Counted from the first letter of the stretch, positions 18,368 through 27,738 are shown. The stretch is DNA of 58,186 nucleotides from Mobilitalea sp. (GCA_029974875.1 JARKQP010000003.1:1-58186), one strand, 5' to 3'. The notes: generated from the letters alone by a model not told the origin. Numbers and translations are program-made.

Positions 18368-18586
18368 ATATTTCTAGACCTGTCAGCGACTAAAATAACG
18401 GAACACGAAGACCATGTAGTAGACATTGCTAATGACAAGCTGCTAAAGGTGGCGGCTATTTATGGTGCCAATGCAAGCGGAAAGTCAAATGTATATGATG
18501 CATTTAACTATATGAGTTATTATGTGATAGAGTCTTTCAAGTTCGGTGGAGAGGAACAGAAATGGTATTCTGGAGTATTTCCATAG
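18368..18586 (+). pseudogene. N-terminal fragment of an AAA_15/21-type ATPase
   Basis: A 72-codon frame with no usable start overlaps nothing and reads LDLSATKITEHEDHV then KVAAIYGANASGKSNVYDA, ending at TAG. GANASGKSN is the Walker A loop of the OLD-like or AbiEii-partner AAA proteins, which normally exceed 350 residues. The first 10-15 residues and everything after the Walker A helix are missing. It sits immediately after the DUF4143 ATPase. Confidence 0.7.
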
Positions 18587-18602
18587 ACAGAATACAGGGA
18601 GG

Positions 18603-19346
18603 TCAATAAACCTCCCTGTATTCCTTGCAACGGTATTCCGTAGGCGTCATGCCCTGCCACTTCCGGAAAACCTTTGAGAAATTGCTCTGTGTCTGAAACC
18701 CAAGATAAGTAGCGATGTCGGAGAGGGGCCGGTCTGTGTGCATCAATAAATTACAAGCGATGGCGGTCTTCTCTCTTTGGATGTAATTATGAATGGAAAT
18801 TCCCATCTCTCTGGAAAATAAGGTACAGAGATAGTTAGAAGATAAATTCAGATGGGATGCGACCTCCTCTAAGGTGATTTTCTGGTAAATTCGATTGCTG
18901 ATGTAATTGAGGGCTCTTCTCAACTGATAGGAATTTTTTTGGTCAGTTAGCTGATGGACTTTTTTTGCAAAGCTAACGGCAGCTATTTGATAGAGATGAT
19001 AGATTTCATGTGAAGTTTTGGATTGGGAAAGAAGCCACAGCAAACCGTCGGATAAGTCAAAGGCATCATCAGGCTTTACCCCGGCTTCTATGGCAGTCCT
19101 GGAAAATAAGGCGATAGCCGATACCACGAGATAGGTAGAACGGGTTCGTGGGCTCTCTATCATTGGAATAAGCCTGTCATCGATCTGGCTGAGGTTGGAA
19201 AGCTGGAGTTCTTTGTATTTTCCCAGGCGGATTTTATCCATTAATCCCTTCTCAGTCTCCATGGGAATACGTCGTAATTCATTTTCTTCATGGTGGAGCT
19301 TCGTAATGTTGATAACTGTTTCCAGGTATTTCTCTGTAATCTTCAT
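18603..19346 (-). CDS. AraC-family transcription regulator
   Basis: A 247-residue regulator. Residues about 1-145 are a helical sensory part shared with the partial protein at 1-337. About 148-245 is the AraC DNA-binding domain with two helix-turn-helix motifs: TLEEVASHLNLSSNYLCTLF, and PLSDIATYLGFQTQSNFSKV followed by FRKWQGMTPTEYR. ATG 19346 follows AGGGAGA, so the upstream in-frame start (19415) is rejected. It diverges from the sensor kinase gene and probably regulates flanking sugar genes. Effector unknown. Confidence 0.88.
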   Translation of the reverse strand: MKITEKYLETVINITKLHHEENELRRIPMETEKGLMDKIRLGKYKELQLSNLSQIDDRLIPMIESPRTRSTYLVVSAIALFSRTAIEAGVKPDDAFDLSDGLLWLLSQSKTSHEIYHLYQIAAVSFAKKVHQLTDQKNSYQLRRALNYISNRIYQKITLEEVASHLNLSSNYLCTLFSREMGISIHNYIQREKTAIACNLLMHTDRPLSDIATYLGFQTQSNFSKVFRKWQGMTPTEYRCKEYREVY

Positions 19347-19586
19347 ATGATTTCTCCCTTTTTGGTGTGGGTAAGGTAATCTCATTATAACAAAACTAGA
19401 ATAGAAATGGAACAAGAATATTAAATATGAAACAGACGATTCGTCAGAACTGTGGTTTAATTAAGAAAAGAATCATTGAATCAGGAGCAGCCAGGAACGG
19501 CAGATTATTTGAAGCCTTTTCGGAGAACCATATCTAAGTAGTTGTATGGCACCGAAATTTTTTAATTATGATACAGGGGAACAGGA

Positions 19587-21326
19587 ATGCGAAAGAAAAT
19601 CAGATTCAGGCTCCGTCTGCTGTGGCATGGGCTCATGAGCCGTTGGATGTTTATTTTGTGTATGATCATCATTCCGGTTAATGTGTTTTCGATTACCGCA
19701 GTATACGCCATCGGGAAGGCTTACCAGGAAAATTTAGCCCAGTCATTTCAAGGTCAGTTAGATATTTTCACGCGCCAGGTAGATTATTATAACCGGAGGC
19801 TGCAGGAGGCTTTTGTATCCGATGTTATCGCGAATAATATTTATGCCCTTTCCAAGGGGGATGCGACGGATTCTATCATGACAGACCTCAGGCTGAAAGA
19901 GAGCTTAAGTAATCTGCCTTACGATCCATATACCTTTACGTCATGCTATCTCTATGATAAAACGAAGGATTTTGTCGCTTTTTTTAATACAAAAAGTAAG
20001 ATTTCAGATGAGGCAAGGCAGAGGATAGAACAGCTGGCTCAGGATGATGCGGCTGGATATGTAGGAGGATACCATCCTTTTTCAGCAGATGGGCAGATGT
20101 ATATTGCGATCCATTATACATTTCCTTATTTCTCCTTCGGCTATTTTATGAATGTGGACTCCCTATTACGACAATGCTATGAGAACTGTAATGAATATAT
20201 AGGGAATGTATATTATATGGATTATTCCGGCAACGTGATTGCCTCCTATCCGGACACGGGAGCAACGAAGGCCGAGGAGCCGGAGCTTTATCAAAAAGGC
20301 GGTATCTACGTTACGGCAGATATAAAATCAACGGACTACCAGATCGTATATAGTGTCCGGCCAAGTGAAGTGCGGCGTCTTTATCCGCCGGTCGTCTATC
20401 TATTTTACTCCTTTGCGTTTATCAGTATTGCAGTGCTTCCCTTGCTCTATATTTTGGCCAGGCATCTCATTATGAGACCGCTATATGCATTGGCGGATGC
20501 CATGAAGGCCGTAGAGGAGGGGAATCTTGACCATCGGATTCCGGAGCATTACGGAACCTACCAGATGTATTATATTGCAAAAAGCTTTAATCACATGGTT
20601 GGAGAGATCAATCATATGACGATTGCTTCCTATGAGCAGAAGATCGGAAAGCTTCAGACGGAGACGATCAATGCATATCTTCAGGTCAATCAGCATATGC
20701 TTCTGAATTCCTTGAATGTAGTCTACAGCCTCATCCGGACAGAACGGCATGAAGAAGCAGCTGAATTTACGGTACTCTTAATGAAATATTTCCAATATGC
20801 AATGCGGAAGAATTCCCCGATTGTTACAGTGAGTGAAGAAATGGCTTTTATTGAAGACTATTTAAGGCTTCAGAAAATTCGTTTAACGGATAAATTTACA
20901 AGTGTCTGCTCTGTCTCCGAAGACTCAAAGGGATTGGAGCTGCCCCAGCTTTTGATTCAGGGCTTTGTAGAAAATGCGATTAAATATGCCTTATCACCGG
21001 ATTGTATCATTGAAATTCTGATCAATGTCCATAAGGCGAATGAACGGCTTTGCATTTCTATTGCTGACACAGGTAGCGGCATGGATGAGGAAATATTACG
21101 GACGATCCGGGAAGGGAGGATTGTAGAAAATACGACCGGAAAACATGTGGGCATCTGGAGTGTACGAAAACGGCTGGATTACTATTATGGGGAAGATTAT
21201 GAACTGAACATTATCAGCGATAAAGGCCAGGGAACGCAAGTTTTTATCAATCTTCCGGAACATCCAATAGAAAAGCAAGCAATGGCACGTGCCATCCGTA
21301 AGAAGGAACAGGGCGAAGAAGGTTGA
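19587..21326 (+). CDS. Sensor histidine kinase, YesM type
   Basis: A 579-residue membrane kinase. TM1 is at about 15-38, followed by an extracytoplasmic sensor domain to about 270, TM2 at about 273-297, and a HAMP domain at about 298-350. The His_kinase box carries H370 in QVNQHMLLNSLN, where most relatives have NPHFLYN. The ATP-binding domain has N-box FVENAIKYA near 461 and G1 DTGSGM near 493. It pairs with the response regulator 112 bases downstream. In this family such pairs sense a sugar at the surface and induce an adjacent ABC importer, which is exactly the arrangement here. Confidence 0.92.
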   Translation: MRKKIRFRLRLLWHGLMSRWMFILCMIIIPVNVFSITAVYAIGKAYQENLAQSFQGQLDIFTRQVDYYNRRLQEAFVSDVIANNIYALSKGDATDSIMTDLRLKESLSNLPYDPYTFTSCYLYDKTKDFVAFFNTKSKISDEARQRIEQLAQDDAAGYVGGYHPFSADGQMYIAIHYTFPYFSFGYFMNVDSLLRQCYENCNEYIGNVYYMDYSGNVIASYPDTGATKAEEPELYQKGGIYVTADIKSTDYQIVYSVRPSEVRRLYPPVVYLFYSFAFISIAVLPLLYILARHLIMRPLYALADAMKAVEEGNLDHRIPEHYGTYQMYYIAKSFNHMVGEINHMTIASYEQKIGKLQTETINAYLQVNQHMLLNSLNVVYSLIRTERHEEAAEFTVLLMKYFQYAMRKNSPIVTVSEEMAFIEDYLRLQKIRLTDKFTSVCSVSEDSKGLELPQLLIQGFVENAIKYALSPDCIIEILINVHKANERLCISIADTGSGMDEEILRTIREGRIVENTTGKHVGIWSVRKRLDYYYGEDYELNIISDKGQGTQVFINLPEHPIEKQAMARAIRKKEQGEEG

Positions 21327-21345
21327 AAGAAATACACTTTCAACC
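21321..21345 (+). other. Stem-loop between sensor kinase and response regulator
   Basis: GGTTGAAAG (21321-21329) and CTTTCAACC (21337-21345) form a perfect 9-bp stem with a 7-base loop that includes the kinase stop codon. It is followed by TAAAAAG rather than a T-run. It may tune the kinase-to-regulator ratio by slowing or stabilising the transcript (inference). Confidence 0.5.
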
Positions 21346-21437
21346 TAAAAAGTTTGTGCCTGGGTCATCCTCAGCATAAACTTTGGATGCGCAGAAACAT
21401 GCGCAGGAATAGAGGTAAAAATGAAGCAGGGAATGGT

Positions 21438-22211
21438 ATGATTAATTTACTGATTATTGATGATGAACAGATTGTGATCGACATGATGAGGGTGACTGTG
21501 GACTATGCGGAATTTAATATCGACAATGTTTATTTTGCAAATGGTATGAAGGAAGCCCAGAATATTATGAAAGAGAAGCAGATTGATATTGTACTATGCG
21601 ATATCGAAATGCCCGGCGGCAGTGGGCTGGATCTCATCCTGTGGATCAATGAGCATTACCCGAATACGATAAAGATCATTTTGTCGGCACATAATGAGTT
21701 TGAATTTGCGCAGCGGGCGGTCGCGCTTCATTGTTATGCCTATATGCTGAAACCGGCTACGGCAGATGTGATGGCAGGGCTGCTTCCGAAGGCCGTCAAG
21801 GAAGTGCTGAACCGCCGGTCGGACACCAAGCTGCGTACCTTGGGGGAAGATTATGCAAAGACGATTTCATCCGAAGAAGAGTCGGATGTGATTGAAGCAG
21901 TACGAAAATATATAGACCAGCATATTAATGAGGAGCTGTCTGTAGCACAGATGGCGCAGATGGCCTATATTTCCCAGAATCATCTGACCCGGTCCTTTAA
22001 GAAAAAATACGGAACGACTGTGATGGATTATATTACAGAGCATCGGCTTGCGCTTGCGGAAAGCATGATGAAAAATTCCAATAAGACCGTCACTATGATT
22101 GCGGACGAAGTGGGATATTTTGATTATGTTTATTTTTCAAAGCTTTTTAAACGGCATTATGGCATGACACCGAGGGAGTATCGGAGGATGATGAAAAGTA
22201 AGGATGAGTAA
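21438..22211 (+). CDS. Response regulator, YesN type (REC + AraC HTH)
   Basis: A 257-residue regulator. The receiver domain opens LLIIDDEQIVID; phospho-acceptor D55 is in VLCDIEMPGG and the conserved Lys in MLKPAT near 108. The C-terminal AraC domain has YISQNHLTRSFKKKYG and FDYVYFSKLFKRHYGMTP. The nearest start with MINLLII is at 21438. An in-frame ATG at 21354 adds a stretch unrelated to the receiver fold and is rejected. It is the partner of the sensor kinase and likely activates the ABC genes that follow. Confidence 0.92.
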   Translation: MINLLIIDDEQIVIDMMRVTVDYAEFNIDNVYFANGMKEAQNIMKEKQIDIVLCDIEMPGGSGLDLILWINEHYPNTIKIILSAHNEFEFAQRAVALHCYAYMLKPATADVMAGLLPKAVKEVLNRRSDTKLRTLGEDYAKTISSEEESDVIEAVRKYIDQHINEELSVAQMAQMAYISQNHLTRSFKKKYGTTVMDYITEHRLALAESMMKNSNKTVTMIADEVGYFDYVYFSKLFKRHYGMTPREYRRMMKSKDE

Positions 22212-22220
22212 AAAAGTGAT

Positions 22221-22260
22221 TTTAGACAATTCTGAGTTGAATTTGTCTAAATCATTTTTT
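22221..22260 (+). terminator. Inverted repeat IR1 followed by T-run (terminator or regulated leader)
   Basis: TTTAGACAA (22221-22229) and TTGTCTAAA (22243-22251) form a 9-bp stem around a 13-base loop containing GAGTTGAA, followed by TCATTTTTTTTT. This fits an intrinsic terminator after the response regulator. It stands 70 bases upstream of the first permease, and its twin is IR2 at 24210. A conserved loop is not needed for termination, so an attenuator or protein-controlled element is possible. Confidence 0.7.
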
Positions 22261-22320
22261 TTTGATTTCATATAAGATATAGTCAGAAAGAAAATTTAAC
22301 ATCATGAAAGGATAGTGGAA

Positions 22321-23262
22321 ATGACAGAAGCTAATAAAGTAAAGATAAGAAGAAAACACATTAACTGGAAAAAGTACATTCCGGCGTATTTGATGCTGCT
22401 TCCAGGAATAACATACTTTATTGTTAACAACTATATTCCGATGTACGGAATTACGATTGCGTTTCGTAAGCTGGATTTCAAGCTTGGTATTTTAAAAAGT
22501 CCATTTACCGGATTTGACAATTTTAAGTTTTTGTTTGCATCCGGAAATATGGGGCCGATTTTGAGAAATACGATTCTTTATAACCTGGTATTTATTTTTC
22601 TGGGTGTTGTATTTTCTATAACGATTGCCATTCTTTTTAATGAGATTCGTAGTAAAGCGGCAAAAAAGATATATCAGACATCGATCCTGCTGCCATTTTT
22701 GATGAGTATGGTTATAGTAAGCTCGTTGGTATATAATTTTTTATCCGCAGATTATGGCTTTATCAATAAGTCAATCATTGAACCGCTGACGGGGAATACG
22801 GTCTCCTTTTACCAGGAAAAGCAGTGGTGGCCCTTTATATTAACCTTTGTCCATCAATGGAAGGGCATCGGCTTTAGCATGGTTCTATATCTGGCAACAA
22901 TTTTAGGAATTAGTACAGAATATTATGAGGCGGCGAAGATCGATGGAGCATCGAAGCTAAAGCAGATTCGCTATATCACACTGCCATTCTTAAAGCCGAC
23001 TGTTATCATGATGGTTATTCTGGGGATCTCGAAGATCTTTAACTCAGATTTTGGGCTGTTTTATCAGGTGCCGAAAAACAGCGGAGCGATTTATTCTGTG
23101 ACGCAGACGGTCGATACATACGTGTACAATGCCCTCATGAACCAGAATAATATTATGATGTCGTCTGCGGCATCGGTTGCACAGGCAGTGGTTGGATTCG
23201 CATTGGTCCTGATCAGTAATCTGGTCATCTCGAAGATCAGTAAGGAAGATGCATTATTTTAA
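22321..23262 (+). CDS. Sugar ABC importer permease, LplB type
   Basis: A 313-residue membrane protein with six predicted helices, similar to LplB and related permeases of CUT1 importers. The opening YLMLLPGITYFIVNNYIPMYG is typical, and the cytoplasmic coupling loop EAAKIDGASKLKQIRYITL is the EAA motif. An in-frame GTG at 22315 overlaps the ribosome binding site region; ATG 22321 is eight bases from AAAGGA and is chosen. It forms a heterodimer with the next permease. No ATPase is encoded nearby, so a shared MsmX-like ATPase elsewhere is expected. Confidence 0.92.
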   Translation: MTEANKVKIRRKHINWKKYIPAYLMLLPGITYFIVNNYIPMYGITIAFRKLDFKLGILKSPFTGFDNFKFLFASGNMGPILRNTILYNLVFIFLGVVFSITIAILFNEIRSKAAKKIYQTSILLPFLMSMVIVSSLVYNFLSADYGFINKSIIEPLTGNTVSFYQEKQWWPFILTFVHQWKGIGFSMVLYLATILGISTEYYEAAKIDGASKLKQIRYITLPFLKPTVIMMVILGISKIFNSDFGLFYQVPKNSGAIYSVTQTVDTYVYNALMNQNNIMMSSAASVAQAVVGFALVLISNLVISKISKEDALF

Positions 23263-23273
23263 AGGAGGGCATA

Positions 23274-24164
23274 ATGACAAGCGTTCGTTCGAAACAAGAA
23301 AAAATAATAACAGGCATTGCGCATATTGTCATGATTATTTTGGCAATACTTGCAATTGCGCCGTTTTGGCTTTTGGTTTCATCTTCACTGCAGGAGCAAA
23401 GCTCTATTATGGCGGACGGATATTTGTTTTTTCCGAAGCTTATGAGCCTGGATGCTTATGCATACCTGATCCAGGAGGGACAGCAAATTTTCAGGGCATA
23501 TATGGTGACGATTATCACGACAGTATCCGGAACGATTGTGTCATTGATTCTCGTTTCTATGACCTCCTATGTACTTTCGATCAAGGATCTGCCAGGTGGC
23601 AAGTTTATCTTTGTCATGATTCTTTTAACCATGTTAATCAATGGAGGAATTGTATCGACATACATTACCTACACGAACATTATCAATATCAAAAACACAA
23701 TTTTTGCATTGATTGTTCCTAATTTATTGTTAAATGGCTTTAATGTTGTTTTAGTTCGAAATTATATTAAGAACAGTATTCCGGGAGAATTGGAGGAGGC
23801 TGCGAAAATTGACGGAGCAAGCTTATTGCGCATTTATACAACCGTTATTCTTCCTCTTTCAAAGCCGATTCTTGCAACGGTCGGATTGCTGACTGCAATT
23901 GGATACTGGAATGACTGGACAAATGGCCTTTACTTTATTACGGACTCAAAGCTGAATAGTATTCAATTATTACTGAACCAGATTAATAATAGTGCACAGT
24001 ACTTTGCGAGCCATTCGGAATTAAAGATTCCAGTCACTGACATTCCGACGGTCGGAATCCGTATGGCAGTTTCCGTAATTGTAATCATTCCGATTGTGCT
24101 TGCGTATCCATTCTTCCAGAAATATTTTGAAGGTGGAATTACCATGGGGGCAGTGAAAGGCTGA
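23274..24164 (+). CDS. Sugar ABC importer permease, YtcP/LplC type
   Basis: A 296-residue permease with about six helices, starting 11 bases after the first permease with AAAGGAGGGC as ribosome binding site. The EAA motif appears as LEEAAKIDGASLLRIY near residue 177. The C terminus FFQKYFEGGITMGAVKG is characteristic of the CUT1 second permease. Second member of the importer; substrate likely an oligosaccharide. Confidence 0.92.
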   Translation: MTSVRSKQEKIITGIAHIVMIILAILAIAPFWLLVSSSLQEQSSIMADGYLFFPKLMSLDAYAYLIQEGQQIFRAYMVTIITTVSGTIVSLILVSMTSYVLSIKDLPGGKFIFVMILLTMLINGGIVSTYITYTNIINIKNTIFALIVPNLLLNGFNVVLVRNYIKNSIPGELEEAAKIDGASLLRIYTTVILPLSKPILATVGLLTAIGYWNDWTNGLYFITDSKLNSIQLLLNQINNSAQYFASHSELKIPVTDIPTVGIRMAVSVIVIIPIVLAYPFFQKYFEGGITMGAVKG

Positions 24165-24209
24165 TTCGAAGAAATCAGAACCTGTAGTGCTAAATGTGAT
24201 AAAGGTGAA

Positions 24210-24240
24210 TTTAGACAAGTCGGAGTTGGAATTGTCTAAA
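24210..24240 (+). promoter_or_regulatory. Inverted repeat IR2, twin of IR1
   Basis: TTTAGACAA (24210-24218), a 13-base loop GTCGGAGTTGGAA, and TTGTCTAAA (24232-24240). Both arms are identical to IR1 and the loop shares the GAGTTG core. No T-run follows (GAAAGTCTTTAAAAAAC), so it is not a terminator. It lies 58 bases before the ATG of the solute-binding protein. A 3' stabilising hairpin for the permease mRNA or a regulator site are the leading ideas. Confidence 0.6.
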
Positions 24241-24298
24241 GAAAGTCTTTAAAAAACAGAATAAAATGAAATCATTAAAGAAGGAGGGTATTAATGAA

Positions 24299-25855
24299 AT
24301 GAAAAAAGTATTAGCAGTTTTACTTGCAGCTGTGCTGGCTGCAGCTACACTTATGGGATGCAGCCCAAAAAAGAATGACACCACAGAAACGGTAAGCCCC
24401 ACAGAAGCTGTAAACAACCCGGATGAGGAACCAGCAGCTCCTACAGACACACCAGAGGGCTGGACAGGGGAGGTTGAACCTGTTGTGATGGCATGGATGA
24501 CCGGTGGGACAGATAATCCCTACATGGATAAGGTGGCAGAAACGATCAATGCTTATACCAGAGATAAGATCGGCGTAGAGATCTCATTCCGGCAGGTATC
24601 TATTTTTGACAGCGCCTCCCAGTATACCATGTGGATTGGAGGCGGCGAGGCCTTTGATCTTATGCCCATCGCTTTTGTGCCGGTCACACCGTTTATTCAG
24701 ATGAATATGATTCAGCCGCTGGATGAGTATCTTGACAATGCCCCGACAATCCAAAAGCTTGCAGCAGATGGCTATCCCATGTATGACCCCAATAATACCG
24801 GACAGGTCTATGGTATTAATGTTACCGGACGTCCGGCAGTAGGTACGGTTGGAGCCCTGTATGTATATACAGATGCGTTGGAAGCGACAGGCTTGGGGTA
24901 TAAGGACGGACAGGTCGTTACGATGGACGATATCGATAAGGTTGCAAAAGCAATCAAAGAGAAGTTTCCGAATGCTTATGCAGGTGTCTACGGATCAATG
25001 CCGAGATCGGATCTGTCCTTTATTAATGATCCGCTTGGTGCAAGTCTTACCTCTGGCGTTATCGTAGGATTGGATTCAACAGAAATCGTTAATTACTTTG
25101 AAACAGATGGATATAAAAAATATATCGAAGTAATGCGGGACTGGTATAATAAAGGGCTGATCCTAAAGGATGCTGCAACGACAGATGTAACTCAGGCAGG
25201 TTCTATGACCACTGATCCGGATAACTGTCTGATGATGTGGAACAGCGGAGACCTGGGACTAGTAAGAAATTACGAAGCGCAAACTGGAAAAGAGATTTCT
25301 TGCTTATATCTTTCGGTGAAATATTCAAAGGCAATATCGAATGTGGGTGGTTTTATGTCGATTCCCGTTACTTCTGAGCATCCGGAAGCGGCAATGCGTT
25401 TTCTGGATCTGCTCTACAGTGATTCTTATGTCTACAATACGCTAATGTACGGTATTGAAGGCGAAAATTATGAATTTATTAACGAGGAGCGTACAGCAGT
25501 TCAACCAAAGGAAGAGGCAAAGTATGTGGCTATCGGTGTATATGGAAATCAGAAGCTCCTCTGGACCGCCGGAGAACCTGACCCGGAGCTTGATGCACAA
25601 TATGATGCATGGGAAAATGAAGGTTTGAGTAACAAGACAAAGGGAGTAGGTTTCTTCTATGACGCAACAAATATGACAAATCAGATTACAGCGCTGGATG
25701 CGGTTCTTTCAGAATACCGCGCAGCCCTGGAGACAGGGTCTGTGGATCCGGATAAGGTCTATCCCGAGTTTATGGAAAAGCTGAAACGGAATGGAATTGA
25801 CGAAGTAATCGCAGACAAACAGGCACAGTTTGACGATTGGTTGAAAAATAACTGA
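24299..25855 (+). CDS. Extracellular solute-binding lipoprotein of a sugar ABC importer
   Basis: A 518-residue secreted lipoprotein. Lipoprotein signal: MKKVLAVLLAAVLAAATLMG then Cys at residue 21, followed by a Thr/Glu/Pro-rich linker (about 22-55). The rest resembles the LplA/YtcQ group of large CUT1 solute-binding proteins that bind oligosaccharides such as rhamnogalacturonan fragments. The start is chosen because AAGGAGGG (24281-24288) sits 10 bases before ATG 24299; an earlier in-frame start adds only leader-like residues. It delivers ligand to the two permeases upstream and may set the signal for the adjacent sensor kinase. Confidence 0.92.
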   Translation: MKKVLAVLLAAVLAAATLMGCSPKKNDTTETVSPTEAVNNPDEEPAAPTDTPEGWTGEVEPVVMAWMTGGTDNPYMDKVAETINAYTRDKIGVEISFRQVSIFDSASQYTMWIGGGEAFDLMPIAFVPVTPFIQMNMIQPLDEYLDNAPTIQKLAADGYPMYDPNNTGQVYGINVTGRPAVGTVGALYVYTDALEATGLGYKDGQVVTMDDIDKVAKAIKEKFPNAYAGVYGSMPRSDLSFINDPLGASLTSGVIVGLDSTEIVNYFETDGYKKYIEVMRDWYNKGLILKDAATTDVTQAGSMTTDPDNCLMMWNSGDLGLVRNYEAQTGKEISCLYLSVKYSKAISNVGGFMSIPVTSEHPEAAMRFLDLLYSDSYVYNTLMYGIEGENYEFINEERTAVQPKEEAKYVAIGVYGNQKLLWTAGEPDPELDAQYDAWENEGLSNKTKGVGFFYDATNMTNQITALDAVLSEYRAALETGSVDPDKVYPEFMEKLKRNGIDEVIADKQAQFDDWLKNN

Positions 25856-25876
25856 TAAGTTAGCTCAGTTGGAATT

Positions 25877-25904
25877 AGGGAGATTTGCATCTGCAGATCT
25901 CCCT
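25877..25904 (+). terminator. Hairpin after the solute-binding protein
   Basis: AGGGAGATTTGCA (25877-25889) pairs with TGCAGATCTCCCT (25892-25904) with one T-G wobble, giving a stable hairpin with a very small loop. Only CTTCC follows, so the T-run is poor. It may be a factor-assisted terminator or a 3' stabiliser. Just before it, AGTTGGAATT repeats part of the loop of IR2. Confidence 0.55.
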
Positions 25905-25986
25905 CTTCCGTACCATCAGGAAGCGATAATTCTGACCGAATATACTAAAACCCAAGAAAAGACACAGAATGAGGAGGTACTACATT

Positions 25987-27687
25987 ATGAAATACTATTG
26001 TAATCCACTGAATGTCAATTACCGGTACCAGATTCCGAAAAAAAAGGAGAAGGCAGGGCAGGCACCTGCCTGGCGGGAAGCAGCTGATCCATCCATGATC
26101 TGTTTCAAAGGGAAGTACTATATTTTTGTTTCCATGTCACTGGATGTATGGGTATCGGACGATTTAGCCCATTGGGAAAATTATCGACTGCCGGATGAAC
26201 TTCCCTTGTATGATTATGCTCCTGATGTGCGCGTCATAGGTGATTATGTCTATTTCTGCGCTTCCAGTTTTTTGCAGAACTGCGATCGGTATCGTACCAA
26301 AGATATTTTAAACGGCCCTTATGAAAAGATCCCGGGGAATTTCCCGTACTGGGATCCCAATCTGTTTATCGATGACGACGGACGGATCTATTTTTACTGG
26401 GGATGCTCGAACAATACCCCAATCTATGGAACTGAGTTGGATCCGACAACCATGAATCCTATCGGTGAGACCATAGAACTGATCGCCGGGCGTGCAAAAG
26501 AACTGGGATATGAGCGAATCGGCGAGGACAATTCCATCCCGGCCATCACGCCGGAAAAGCAGCCCTTTATTGAGGGAGCCTGGATGGATAAGCATGAAGG
26601 CAAATACTACCTGCAATATGCCTTTGCCGGTACGGAGTTTAATACCTATGGCAACGGTGTGTATGTAGGGGAAGGCCCCCTTGGACCATTTAAATTGCAA
26701 CGAAACAACCCCTATTCCTATCATCCCGGCGGTTTTTGTCCAGGTGCTGGGCATGGTTCTTCCATGGAGGATCTGTCCGGTAATTTCTGGCATACAGCAA
26801 CCATGCGAATCAGCTTGAACCATATTTTTGAGCGCCGTGTGGGCCTGTGGCCGGCGGGTTTTGATGCCGACGGAGAGCTGTTCTGTAATCAGCGCTATGG
26901 TGACTGGCCGAAAAAAGTGGCCGGAGGCAGGATGGATCCCTGGGCGGAGCCGGAATGGATGCTGCTCAGCGCCGGAAAAGCAGCAACTGCTTCCTCAGAA
27001 AACGAGGCCCATCCGGCTGGGAATGCCGTTCAGGAAAATATACAAACCTGGTGGAAGCCTTCCACAAATAGCCGGGAAGAGTGGCTGCAGCTGGATCTGG
27101 GAGAAAACTATGCGGTTCACGCAGTCCAGATTAATTTTGCCGACGAGGGGCTCTATCTGGAGTGCCGCGACGAATCCAAGGGAATCACCCGCTATATCGA
27201 AGACCGGACCTATCCGACCCAGTGGAAGCTTTTGGGTTCCCAGGACGGAGAAAACTGGTTTGTGGTAGTGGATAAATCAGCGGTACAAACTGATCTTCCT
27301 CATGATTTGATTGTATGGGAAGACGGACTGACGTTGCGCTATCTGAAGCTGGCCGATATTGCTGCTCCATATGAGCAGATTCCATGCATCTCCGGACTGC
27401 GTGTTTTCGGCATCGGAACTGGAGAAAGACCGGTGGCTGCCAATTATAAAATCACACGCGTTGGAGACCTTGATATGGACGTGGAGATTCTGGAAGAGAC
27501 CGGTAAGAGCCGCCCATTGGGGTATGAAATCCTGTGGGGGCATGATCCAGAAAAACTTTACCATAGCCGTACGCTTTTTGGTACAAATGTGCGAATTGGT
27601 GCGCTGATTACGGGAGAAAGCTATTACGTTAGGATTGATGCTTTTAATGAAAATGGTATTACGAGAGGAAATGTGCAGAAGTTATAA
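25987..27687 (+). CDS. GH43 glycosidase with CBM32-like and FnIII-like domains
   Basis: A 566-residue protein. The N-terminal beta-propeller (about 1-310) carries the GH43 triad: Asp in REAADPSMI (about 28), Asp in YWDPNLFIDDDG (about 120) and Glu in PFIEGAW (about 193). Residues about 320-480 look like an F5/8-type C (CBM32) discoidin domain (WLQLDLGENYAVHAVQINF), followed by a short FnIII-like C terminus (about 485-566). Alpha-arabinosidase, xylosidase or galactanase-related activities are known in GH43. ATG 25987 is used because the earlier in-frame ATG at 25969 overlaps the GAGGAGG site. No signal peptide. Confidence 0.88.
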   Translation: MKYYCNPLNVNYRYQIPKKKEKAGQAPAWREAADPSMICFKGKYYIFVSMSLDVWVSDDLAHWENYRLPDELPLYDYAPDVRVIGDYVYFCASSFLQNCDRYRTKDILNGPYEKIPGNFPYWDPNLFIDDDGRIYFYWGCSNNTPIYGTELDPTTMNPIGETIELIAGRAKELGYERIGEDNSIPAITPEKQPFIEGAWMDKHEGKYYLQYAFAGTEFNTYGNGVYVGEGPLGPFKLQRNNPYSYHPGGFCPGAGHGSSMEDLSGNFWHTATMRISLNHIFERRVGLWPAGFDADGELFCNQRYGDWPKKVAGGRMDPWAEPEWMLLSAGKAATASSENEAHPAGNAVQENIQTWWKPSTNSREEWLQLDLGENYAVHAVQINFADEGLYLECRDESKGITRYIEDRTYPTQWKLLGSQDGENWFVVVDKSAVQTDLPHDLIVWEDGLTLRYLKLADIAAPYEQIPCISGLRVFGIGTGERPVAANYKITRVGDLDMDVEILEETGKSRPLGYEILWGHDPEKLYHSRTLFGTNVRIGALITGESYYVRIDAFNENGITRGNVQKL

Positions 27688-27738
27688 TTGCTCCATAGGG
27701 CACTATGCTAATCGAATGGGAAGAGAGGAGAGCAGAAG

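Noticed and set aside
26308..26823. Minus-strand open frame of 171 codons
   Set aside because: Opposite the GH43-CBM32 gene and without translation signals.
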